Source of the DNA: Brachionus koreanus
Taxonomy: Eukaryota; Rotifera; Eurotatoria; Ploima; Brachionidae
Length of the DNA stretch: 64,000 nt
Reading direction: 5' to 3'
NCBI GenBank assembly: GCA_016987375.1
Contig: PJRA01000313.1
Location: 1,025,711-1,089,710, forward strand
The notes below the pieces were generated by a model. That model saw nothing but the letters and a program-made list of their open reading frames with translations, was not told the origin of the DNA and did not search any database. Shown here one piece after another: positions 12,214 through 24,222 of this stretch; the stretch's first letter is position 1, and each line of letters begins with the position of its first letter. The translations under genes were made by a program, and so were the position numbers.

Positions 12214-12762
12214 TTTGATGAGAAGTGGATCTATTTCGAAATTATGATAACATAATTCAATGGTTGGATCCACCTCAACCATCTTAATTAAAAAAAGACG
12301 TTTTGACAAAAAAGTGATGCTGTATGTTTAGTGGAATATCCAAGGGGCTATCCACTTTTAACTGGTTCCAAACGGTCGTGTCATAAATGCAGAAATTTTG
12401 TGAACAACTAGAACGAATGTTTTCTGATTCACTTAAAGAAAAATATCCTTCTTGTGTCAACTAAAAATTAGGTTTTTTTCTTCAAGAATACGCTAGACCT
12501 AATATAGCTAGAAGAACAATGGCATAACTATGAGAGATGGGAAGCATCAAACTTCTTCCTCATCAAGCATATGGTCCCAAATCTATTTCCTTCTGGTTAT
12601 CATCTTTTTGGCTCAACGACTCATTTTCTTAGAGGACAGCATTTTACTAAGACCAAGTTGAAGAAAAGTGTCATGAGATTTTGGTTCAAGAAAAAAATCG
12701 AGCTATTTGCAGATAGAAAGCTAAAGACTATAAAGCATAATGATTTACATTTTGAAGATTAG
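12214..12762 (+). pseudogene. Mariner-family transposase pseudogene (5' truncated)
   Basis: Across several frameshifts and stops the plus strand reads in mariner order: FDEKWIYFE (12214 on), QWLDPPQPS, DKKVMLYV, GAIHF, INAEILCEQLER, ARPNIARRTMA, IKLLPHQAYGP, then PSGYHLFGSTTHFLRGQHF in the last open stretch 12571-12762. These match TxDEKW, WLxPxQP, KKVMLxxWW, HFxLLPxxxxINAxxYxxQL, HQDNARPH and SPDLAPSDYHLF of DD34D mariners. The N-terminal DNA-binding half is absent. The first catalytic Asp remains, the second is Glu in QEYARPN, and the third is Gly in PSGYHLF. The copy is dead. No terminal inverted repeats or TA duplication were found. Confidence 0.88.
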
Positions 12763-13199
12763 CTAGCTATTGCTTATTTTTATTAATAAATTAAAAAACG
12801 TTAAAAAATGCAATTTAAAACCCTACGAAATTGGCATTTTAAGACTTTGAACAGAACTAAAAGAATTTTAGAAATTAAAAAAAAATCTATCCTTGTTTAA
12901 AAAAATTTGATTTATTTTGAATCTGTTTTTTTAATTTTAATAGAAGAAATGGATCTATTTGACAAGCATTAAATTTCTATCAATTTTTTATTCATTTATT
13001 TTAATGACATGGATTTTACATGCTATCTAATATAGTGTTTCTGATTTAGATCTTTATAAAATTAAACATACTGATCATTTCATTTTAAAAAATGGCTCTG
13101 TTTTGAATCAAATATTTCATCAGTTCAAAACTTCCAAGCTTTTAAAATTATTCAATTTTGATCTCATATGCTATTGTGAAATCTAGTCAATACAACAGA

Positions 13200-13510
13200 A
13201 GAAAATGTTAAAAATACTTATAACTTTTTTTTAAGATCAAAAGCAAGTTCTGTAAATTCGGCAAAATGAAAATAATTTTAAATTCTTACATTTTCATATT
13301 TTTAGATTTTTTGTGCAATTTTTGAGTAAATTAAAAAAAACTCTCTCAAATTATTTTTTAAACAAAAATAAAATAAAAAAAAATCATAGATATTGCACAA
13401 AAAATCTAAAAATATGAACAGTCTGGTAAAATTCTGAAATTTAAAATTTTTTACTTTGTTAGATTTACAGGACTAGCTTAAACCTTTAAACAGATGTTTT
13501 TAACTATTTT
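13200..13510. repeat. Foldback (inverted) repeat with a 27-bp perfect core
   Basis: Positions 13293-13319 (TTCATATTTTTAGA..TGCAAT) are the exact reverse complement of 13392-13418. Weaker pairing continues outward, for example GTTCTGTAAATTC near 13247 against GATTTACAGGAC near 13462, giving arms of perhaps 110-120 bp around a 72-nt A/T spacer. There is no coding content. It is probably a MITE or foldback relic. Confidence 0.6.
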
Positions 13511-13665
13511 AGCAATAATTTCTGTTCAATTTTTTTTTGTCAAATTTTGGGAAAATTCTCCATTCCAAATTCGACAAAAAATACAATCATGTTAATTGGT
13601 ATTACGATGCTTTCATGAGATCAGTGAATAATGAAGGACCAAGTGGAGGAGTAAGGGAAGTAAAG

Positions 13666-13792
13666 NNNNNNNNNNNNNNNNNNNNNNNNNNNNNNNNNNN
13701 NNNNNNNNNNNNNNNNNNNNNNNNNNNNNNNNNNNNNNNNNNNNNNNNNNNNNNNNNNNNNNNNNNNNNNNNNNNNNNNNNNNNNNNNNNNN
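13666..13792. other. Assembly gap (127 N)
   Basis: This is a run of unknown bases. Open frames that appear to cross it are artefacts of N being read as open. Confidence 0.99.
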
Positions 13793-13802
13793 AAAACACG
13801 AA

Positions 13803-13898
13803 AAGTCTACTATAGCGGGATATTAGTCTTCCTGCTTTGTCAGTTGAACTAAACTTGACCGTAGAATATTGACTATTATTATTATTATTATTATTATT
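13803..13898 (+). repeat. Second structured module with (TTA)n tail
   Basis: The block starts CTACTATAGCGGGATATTAG, ends TTGACCGTAGAATATT and is followed by about eight TTA/ATT repeats. It resembles the module at 51-146 at both ends but differs in the middle. It directly follows the assembly gap, so a larger element may be hidden there. Confidence 0.35.
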
Positions 13899-14244
13899 CC
13901 TAGTTTTATAAAATATGATTAAGTCTATCATTGTTCAAAATTCTGATAACTCCCAAATCTTATAAATCCTGAACAGTTTGTTAGGGTTGTTATTTTTAAG
14001 TTTTGCTTTATTACTAAATAGTTTTATTCAAAGCATAATTAATTTTAGTGAAAAATCTAAAAATATTTCGCCATTTTTTCATCAACAATAAATTCATAAA
14101 TTCCCATTAAAATTTTTAATAACAAAAGATATAATAATGTATATAAATTTGCTAAATAGTGCTTATATCTCCTCTATTTTTTCTTAATTTTCAAATATTT
14201 TTTATTTTACAAAGTTAATAAAAATAATTTAGGAATATTTCAAC

Positions 14245-16649
<2,405 letters not shown>

Positions 16650-16857
16650 AAATTGACAAATAATTTTAGCTTTAAAACAATTTTAACTAATAAATAAATT
16701 TAAATTTAATTCATTCTTTTGTTAAATTTATTTTGCATTAAAATAAATTAGTTAAATTTTAATTCAAAATTTTGAAAAAAAAAGAATTAAAAAATAATAA
16801 AATAAAAGTTATTTGATTAATTTTAAAATTAATTAACCAAACGTGGTTTTTCTGATA

Positions 16858-17950
16858 ATGGATAATATAGCATCGAATATTTGTTCTCCAGGAGATTTAA
16901 TAACTACTGATCCAGCTTTTATGGGGTATTTTTAGATTTATATATAAATATTTTTTAATTAAAAGCTTTATTCAAGCGGACATGGAATTTATACTACTGA
17001 TAATAATAAATACGCTTCAGTGGTCGGCTATGTAACTAAAGTAAACAATCTGTTTTTGGTTCAGCCGATAAATACAAGATATATCGGCGATGTAGGAGAT
17101 GTTGTAGTAGGTCGAATTACAGCAGTTGATACAAGCCGATGGAGAGTTGATATAAATTCAACTTTAGATGCAATGCTACCCTTGACATCAGTTAATTTAC
17201 CTGGTGGAGAGCTCGTAGGATTTATAAATTCTTAAAAAATATAACTAAATTCCTTTAGAGAAGAAGATCAGAAGAAGATGAAAGAATGATGAGACATTAT
17301 TTTGTAGAGAATGATTTAATTTCAGTAAAATATTTTAATTAATTAAGATCAATTTATTCAAACATTTTTTTTTACCAAGGCAGAAGTTCAAAATGTACAT
17401 TCTGATGGATCGCTCTCTCTTCATACTAGAAATTTAAACTATGGCAAACTTGGTCAAGGCTGTCTAATTCAAGTTAGCTCGCCTTTAATTAAACGTCAGA
17501 AAGTTCATTTTGTCAATCTTCCATGCGGAGTGTCAATTATTTTAGGTAGAAATGGAAACATCTGGGTTACATCTACAAGCATTCAAGAAAGTAGTCGAAA
17601 AAATGGAGGCTTTACACCGCTCTTAAAGGTAATTACTAAATTTTATTAGTGTGATTAAAGTTTAAATGTTTCAAAAAATTTTCAAGCCAGTTACATTAAA
17701 TGAACGAGAGAATATAAGTAGAATCTGCAATTGTATCAAGGCATTAGCTAAGCACCATGTGTTACTCTACGATACCAGTATATGTACAGCTTTTGAAATA
17801 TCGAAACAATATCAAGTAAAAATAAAGATTGAATTTGAGATTAAAAATTTGATTAAAAATATTATTTATAAGATTAAAGAAATACTTGATCCTAAAATAG
17901 CTCAAGAGATTGCAGAAAAAACTGAAATACAACTAGCTGCGGACAGTTAA
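16858..17950 (+). CDS. EXOSC2: Exosome complex component Rrp4 (EXOSC2)
   Basis: Exons: 16858-16925, 16977-17214, 17259-17324, 17380-17628, 17687-17815, 17873-17950, giving 275 aa (human 293). Rrp4 is one of the three cap subunits of the RNA exosome, which trims and degrades RNA 3'->5' in nucleus and cytoplasm. The order is an N-terminal domain with PGDLITTDPAFMGGHGIYT, an S1 domain (residues about 57-140, with TRYIGDVGDVVVGRI and NSTLDAMLPL), the conserved NLPGGELRRRSEEDE, and a KH-like domain (YGKLGQGCLIQVSSPLIKRQ, LPCGVSIILGRNGNIWV). The C-terminus IKEILDP..AQEIAEKT matches orthologues. The last intron (17816-17872, 57 nt) has no stop and is a multiple of three. It was removed because the spliced join YQ-IKEIL matches the family. 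The gene starts 208 nt after the Deltex-like gene on the same strand. An AATAAA lies at 17975. Confidence 0.95.
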
Positions 17951-20900
17951 TTATTATCAAAAAAGTTGAACAAGAATAAAATATTAAAAATTTTAAATTT
18001 TTTATTTTAATTGATTTAATAATTAAATTAAATTTTATTTTTGCCTAAATTGAATTCAAAATTAATCATTTAACATGATTGCTAATTTAAATGATTTCTT
18101 TATTAAATTTTCAGGTAATTTTTTTTAATCATATATTCAAAATTATAGTTAAAAAAATCTATTTTAGTATCTTTGTTTATACAAGGATTCAATCAATCTT
18201 TAAGAAAAAAAAAACAATTAATAAAATAGACGAAGTCAATTCAAGCATATGAAATCAATCAGTTGTTAAAAAGGAGAAAAATTCTATTGTTATATGCGCA
18301 GTTTGATCAAAAAGAATAATTAATGAAAATTTAAGCTACATTTTAGTAGAAATAAAACAATTTTAGTTTACGGTCATTGTTATTACGAATTAGTTTTAGA
18401 TGAGCCGAGAAATTCTCTAAACCAAATTAGTAAGGCTTTAAATTTTTGATTAATTATAAGTAGAGCCTATGATTTATTTTGAACTTGTCAATAGTCTTTT
18501 TATTTACGATCCATATAATTAGATTTGGTTTAGACTTCACCAGCATAAATACTTTTAAATTCATTCTCCGTTCATTTTTTTTCTTGACAAATCTTTGAGT
18601 TATTTTTATTTTGTTATTTTAATTTAAGAAGTTTAAATATTTTTTGTTTCTAAATTTTTGTATTAGTCATGAAATGGTGTCCTAATTTGGTCACAGAGGT
18701 TTCGAATAATCATTTAATTTATTTTATTTATATTTAATGATATTTAACTGAATAAGGTCAAAAGCTTGAAAAGCTTCAAAATTTTTCTAAAGAATTAATA
18801 ACAAAATCCTATAAAAGCTATATTTATTGTAAATTAGCTTTACAAATTTTTTTTTGAAAAATAGGTTCTTTGAAAAAAAATTAAAACAAAAATAACTTTG
18901 TTCTCTAGAATTATCAATGATTCAAAAATATTGCTTGAAAAAAATATTAATTTATTCAATTTAATAAATGTCAAATAGCCATGTTCAAAATACTAAACAT
19001 TGTTTTTATTTATTTTTTTATTTCAGAAAGCAACTCTTGGGTGATTTAAAAAAATTATAAATGAAAAATTTTTAAATTAAAATAAAAAATAAGAAGGGCA
19101 GTTTATGTTTCTATTGTGAATAAGTTTGCATTATTTAAAGGAGATTATTTTAAAATCATATGCTTTTGATTTAAATATTTTAAATTGAAAAATTTTAGTG
19201 AGATTGAATATTACTTTATTCTTTTCTTGGCTGCTGGGCGTAAAATATGGTATCAAAAATATATAGTACAAATTTATTTAATAAATTAATAAATAAAATA
19301 ATTGAATAAATTTAAAAAAATATATATATAAATATATAATTACTTGATTTTCATATTTATTTTTTCTTAGGAATTATTAAGTGTATTAGGCAAATACTTT
19401 ATTTCAAAAGGCTTGTGAAGAATAAAAATGTAAAAATAATTTAAAAGCATTAAATTTACTAGTTTTAATTATACAAAAATTTTTTCTGTCATCATTGAAA
19501 AATGAATATTTCAAATTGATTAAAGTTAACGAAGCCTTTCAACTAGTTGCTTAAATAAAATAAAACATACACTTAAGTGATGCACTTAGCATTGTTCTTA
19601 ACAATAGAAGCTTTACTAAAATCAAGAGAAAATTAATTCAAATTTTGTACAAACCAAATAGATTTAAATTAAAATTGAGATTTTCTCTTATATAATTTTT
19701 GTTTATTCAAATAAAATAGAAAAAAAAATAAAAATTTGATTTTAAATATATCCAAATTAATTGTTAACATAGTATTTTTCAATAGCTATTTTTTTATTGA
19801 AACATTAAATATATTTATTATTAAAATCAGATTTTTAATTGAAACATTAAAACTATTGAATTTTGAATTATTTCAATATATTCGAAATCATTTTTGCTGA
19901 TTTCTGTAATTGCACATATGATCAATTATGTCTTAAATTTTTGTTAAGCTTTAATTGTTCACAAGAACTCAAAAAAATTCAACTATCCAATATTTTATCA
20001 AAATTTTATTCTTTTTATTTTATAACTATCAAGTGAATGAAAGGATAAATTAAGCTTCCATTCCAAACAGCCATTGCTTTGCCTAAACTATTTTTTTTAA
20101 TTATTTAAAAAAATATTCCAAATTAAATTAAATTTGTAAAATACCAATTCTTTTTTAACACTTTTTTTTCATAAGAGGAGATTAATTTTTGTCAGGTGGG
20201 GAAAGCAAATGAGATGCATCTGTACATAATCATAGTTTATTTGACATGAAAAGTAAATTCAATCAAGCTTAAGTATACTTCATAATTTGAGTAATTGTTA
20301 TTTTGCATTTCAGCTATTATTTGTCTAAGGTATAATGATATTAAGCTTAAAGACAAATATCTTTTAGCAATAACGAAATAATTTTAAATAGTCGCCAGAA
20401 AAACTACATTAAGCTTTGAACTTTATTCATTCCTATAGATAAAAAACTCAAATATTTGCCAGCTATCTAATGAAATTAGTATAACTAGAGTAAATATTTG
20501 AACAGGAAGAAAAGAATGAGAAGCAAATATTTGAAAAATCATTTGTAAGTAAATATTTTCTGTAGGAAATTTAGTGGATGAAATAAAACTGTCAAGATAT
20601 TTCGGAATACAAAAGTAATTGCTTTTCTCTAATTCTGCTTAATCTTAATACTATTTAACGATAAATAAATAGACACACGTATGAAATGAAATATGTATCA
20701 GAGCTTAGGAGAATAGCCAATACTTGACGTATCAAATTGCATAGAACAAACAAAACCTAGCACGAAACGAGTCAAGTATTTCTTTATTCTATTTGCTTAT
20801 AGCTACTTTTCTTTTTGATTGTTCGACTATTTGAAACCTTTTAATTTTTTGAATTCCCCTGCGATTGTTTGAACAAAAAATATTTGCTTTAGTGCTCATA

Positions 20901-21590
20901 AATGGAAATTATTTTTGGCCGAGTCTTTGCTTGACAGATTATTATTTCGAGTGAAGTACTAATCATTAATGTGCCGACTTCAAATAACAGTTATTAAAAA
21001 AAAGTTCAAATTTTCAATTGATTTCATTTGTTTATCTAAAACAAACTAAACACTATAAGATTAGAAAGAGATTAGACTCTCTAGATAAACAAATTCTTGA
21101 GTATTATTTATTTTGAACATAGTTTTATATTATTTTTTAAATCAAGCTTTTCAAATTAATTAGGTTTTTTGCCTATAACAAAGTATTTATTTTTTTTGAC
21201 AAAATTTTTTGTTGTTGCTTTAAAATAATTAAGTGTTAATATATGTTTATTTACTTTTTTTTTCAATAAAAATGAAAAAAATAAAATTTAGAAATTAATC
21301 TTTTATTTTTAATTCAAAGGTGCTTTTTGTTTCTATTTTTCACTATAACAAACTATTAGAATAAACAATTGAAGTAAAATATATTCTATTAGAAATAAAA
21401 AGTATTCACCTTAAAACTATTTTTGAATGACATTTTGATAATTACAATGAAATCTAAATATAATAAACCTATGCGCTCAGTTATGTACTCTAATTTAAGC
21501 CTGCATGAAATTATTCTGATAACAATTACCTTTAGGCTTTGCTATTTACATTTTGAATAGGATTTACTAGGCTTCCAGCCAACAACAAGC

Positions 21591-21598
21591 TGACGTCA
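21591..21598. promoter_or_regulatory. Palindromic CRE-type site TGACGTCA
   Basis: This is an exact 8-bp cAMP-response-element palindrome inside a short patch richer in G/C than its surroundings (21573-21620). It lies about 1.4 kb past the stop of the IER gene, so it would have to act as a downstream or enhancer site. The evidence is only the motif. Confidence 0.2.
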
Positions 21599-22890
21599 AC
21601 ACGCTAATGTTTGCTTTTTTTAATTTTATGCAAAAATTTATGAAGCTTTTAGATCGATCATGTTTGATGTTTGGTTATTCGTGCTGTTTTGTGTTTATTC
21701 TCAATAGAATTAATTAATTTATCACTTTCTCTGCTGGGACTAAAGCAAAGCATTGAGCGGAAAAAATAATCCAATTCGAGCATATGCGTACATTCACTTT
21801 AACCAAAAGATAAATTAAAAAATGTCGGTTGAATAGACAGCTCATTTGAATCATTTAATATTTTAATTTGATAGCTTTGAGAACATTGCTTGTCATTTTG
21901 GCAGACACTCAAAAAAATTTACTTTTCAATTCTTGATAAATTTTTTGTTTCAAAAAGCTTGCTCAAATTTTTAGTCATTCATAAATTAATTTAAACAAAA
22001 TATGATTAAAGACCTAGCATTATCCATGAAAATTATTGAAAATAAACAAAATCTATTCAAAAATTTGAATTGGCTTCATTGAACAGTTTTGATTTCTTTG
22101 AGCATAAAAAAATATAGAAAATACTATTAATTTTTGTTTTCATTTGAATAGCATTTGATAGATGAAATCAAATTAATTTAAAATAAAAAATAAATTTGAC
22201 TTTTAAAAAGCTTCTTGTCAAATAAACTCTAGTCAAATTTCAAAAATTTCTGTTTGTTTAAATTAATATTTAAAAAATAAAAGAGATCCCTTGTAAATTT
22301 AATTGTATCAACATACAATATAATTTTGAAATTATTATGGCTATCTAAAAAAACACTCCTTTTCTTTTTTAAATTATAATTTTTAGTCTAATTTAAAAAA
22401 AAAATAAAAAAATAAATTTAATTTTTAACTGTTTATTAAATTTTTAAATAAAGATGTTATCGCGAGAATAAAATTATTTTTAAAAAATAGAAAAATAGTA
22501 AACAAAAACATTTACACAGGTCAAAATTGGCGAGCAAAAAGTAAATTAAAATATACGGACCAAACTATGGCTAAGTTTTAAAAATAATAAAAAATAATCT
22601 AAAAAGGCGGATTCGCTTAAGCCTTGGTTTTTAGAAGTTGACTAAATTTTAATTTAGTACAACAGCTAAATTAATACCGTTTAAACATTTCATACTCGAA
22701 AACTCAATTAGAGCTTCTCTTATCCGGTTTTGATTAATTCTCGACGAAAAAAAAATTTTTGTTTTTTTTTTTGTTAACTTTTTAAATCACTACAAATATC
22801 ACCAAATATAGAAATGCTCATGAGATTTGGTATGTTTTTTAAGTCACGTGTATGAATGACCACATAGGGCTACGCCATGTGAGATGAATT

Positions 22891-22930
22891 GAATAGTCAA
22901 TTGATACACTATACATTAATTGAACTATTC
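22891..22930 (-). other. Possible 3' UTR stem-loop of the IER gene
   Basis: GAATAGTCAATT (22891-22902) pairs with AATTGAACTATTC (22918-22930) with one bulged base, leaving a 15-nt loop. It starts about 46 nt beyond the stop codon of the minus-strand IER gene, so it would fold in the mRNA 3' UTR. This is predicted pairing only. Confidence 0.3.
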
Positions 22931-22976
22931 TGACTGTTGTTGCTAAAAATATGTCTGTCTCTCTGTATGCATGAAC

Positions 22977-23858
22977 TTAGACCAAACATTCGATATTCAA
23001 TATTTTTGATGAAGATGTACTCGATTTGTTCTTTAATTTGAATTTTTTATTCAAATTACGCTTGTTAATTTCTTTGTTATTTGTTTCATCATTAAGTATT
23101 TGATTATTATTTAAGTCTAGAAGACTAGACTCTCTGGACTCACTGTTATCATCACTTTTCTTACACTTTTTACACATTCGGTCATCGATATCGTCGTCTA
23201 CGTTCAAATTTTCGTCGTCGTCGTCCTCATCGTCCATGTCTTGATTGGGACGCTTAACACTCGGTTTCGGTTTATCTATATTTGTCTGATTGTACATAAA
23301 ACTGTACAACGACGTTTTAAGATCGTTTAAATGCTTAACGCGTTTGTGATCAGTCTGACTATTTGCTTTTACATCTGGCTCGGCAGTTGGAAACAAAACA
23401 GCCAAGTCAATAGGATTTGGCTGATTTGTCAAATTAAACTGATAGGTTTCGTGCAATATTTGCTGCATAAGAACCTTCATTTCGTCGACTAGATTGGCTT
23501 CGGCACTAGCCGAATTAGTGTTGTTCAATTGATGTATTAAACTAGTGTAATAATTTAGCTTTGACATAAGCGAGAGTCTCATTGTTTGCACTACTCCCTG
23601 ATAGTAAATGTATTTGGCTTTATTTAGTATTTTATTTACAAGTAAGTTTTTGTGTAAATTTGTCTCCTTGTATACGAGTACTGTGTTGGACTTTTGAGCA
23701 TTTTGAGATTTAAGCTGAACGGTATTTGTGCACGTCAATTTATCAAGCGATATCTGTATTAGCTTAATGGCTTCTAATTGCTGCAGTCGAATGGCGTTCT
23801 GTTGATCCATTTCGAACGAATTGTAAAAAAATGATTTTCTTAAGTCGGCGCTATCCAT
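22977..23858 (-). CDS. IER2/IER5-family immediate-early response protein, intronless
   Basis: This is a single open frame of 293 codons with an ATG at 23858 and a TAA at 22977. IER2, IER5 and IER5L are nuclear, rapidly induced proteins. Mammalian IER5 acts with PP2A and HSF1. The family signature is an N-terminal helix-rich block. Here residues 28-42 (LEAIKLIQISLDKL) and 67-86 (NLHKNLLVNKILNKAKYIYY) align with the (A)xxLIxISLxKI and (K)LHKNLLVxxVLxxARxLY segments, separated by an insertion of roughly 15-20 residues. The middle carries an acidic run (DMDDEDDDDEN, about 207-217) and CKKCKK. A Lys-rich stretch near the end (NKKFKLKNK) could be a nuclear signal. No intron is needed, unlike every other gene here, which is typical of immediate-early IER genes. 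The assignment rests on the N-terminal block; the rest is not conserved enough to judge. Confidence 0.78.
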   Translation of the reverse strand: MDSADLRKSFFYNSFEMDQQNAIRLQQLEAIKLIQISLDKLTCTNTVQLKSQNAQKSNTVLVYKETNLHKNLLVNKILNKAKYIYYQGVVQTMRLSLMSKLNYYTSLIHQLNNTNSASAEANLVDEMKVLMQQILHETYQFNLTNQPNPIDLAVLFPTAEPDVKANSQTDHKRVKHLNDLKTSLYSFMYNQTNIDKPKPSVKRPNQDMDDEDDDDENLNVDDDIDDRMCKKCKKSDDNSESRESSLLDLNNNQILNDETNNKEINKRNLNKKFKLKNKSSTSSSKILNIECLV

Positions 23859-23990
23859 TTTGACGATAACGTTCGATCAACAATTTAATTAAATAATTCT
23901 TATTCTTTTTTCTTGCTTTTCAAAAACAAAAAAAAAACTATATTTTATGTTCGTGTTTTTTACACCTTGATTGTTTGTGCTTGAATATTT

Positions 23991-23998
23991 CTTTTATA
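23991..23998 (-). promoter_or_regulatory. TATA-like box upstream of the IER gene
   Basis: The minus strand reads TATAAAAG about 135 nt before the ATG. Immediate-early promoters usually have a TATA box, so the place is sensible. Chance matches are common in DNA this AT-rich. Confidence 0.3.
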
Positions 23999-24154
23999 TT
24001 TTTGTTCAAAAGTATTCCATTATTTTTATATTTAAATATTTGTAATTGTTAATATATTTTTTTAATAATCTAATAAAAAACAAAAACGATTAATAGAAAA
24101 AATGAATTTTGAGTGATTGGTTTTTTTTAGGGCTTTAGATTTAAATCTCAAGTT

Positions 24155-24222
24155 GGCTCTCACTCTCCCGCCCACCTCCTCTCTCTCTCTCTCTGTGTTG
24201 CCCTCACTCTCTTTGTTCTCTC
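24155..24222 (-). promoter_or_regulatory. GAGA tract with GC box upstream of the IER gene
   Basis: A 68-nt CT-rich tract on the plus strand reads on the sense (minus) strand as repeated GAGA around GGTGGGCGGG (24167-24176), an Sp/KLF/EGR-type GC box. It lies about 300 nt before the ATG and is one of the most G/C-rich spots in the whole gene-poor region. A sense CCAAT (ATTGG at 24310-24314) lies about 90-150 nt further upstream. Together they look like a proximal promoter. Protein binding is inferred from motif shape only. Confidence 0.45.

Larger units (their letters stand above)
11952..14244. other. Intergenic region with transposon relics and an assembly gap
   Basis: The region contains a mariner pseudogene (12214-12762), a foldback repeat (13200-13510), a run of N (13666-13792) and a (TTA)n-tailed module. 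A short open segment at 13537-13665, which reads FDKKYNHVNWYYDAF then NEGPSGGVREVK, runs into the gap. It may be a piece of a further element, but I do not recognise it. The rest is AT-rich DNA without signal. Confidence 0.55.
17951..22976. other. Gene-free AT-rich region, 3' side of the IER gene
   Basis: These 5 kb lie downstream of EXOSC2 and downstream of the minus-strand IER gene. No exon or transposon protein signal was seen. The part next to 22977 should be the IER 3' UTR, with a 22891-22930 hairpin and a minus-strand AATAAA at 22432-22437. A TGACGTCA site occurs at 21591. A 10-bp inverted pair (AATACTTGAC/GTCAAGTATT) sits near 20721 and 20778. Confidence 0.55.
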
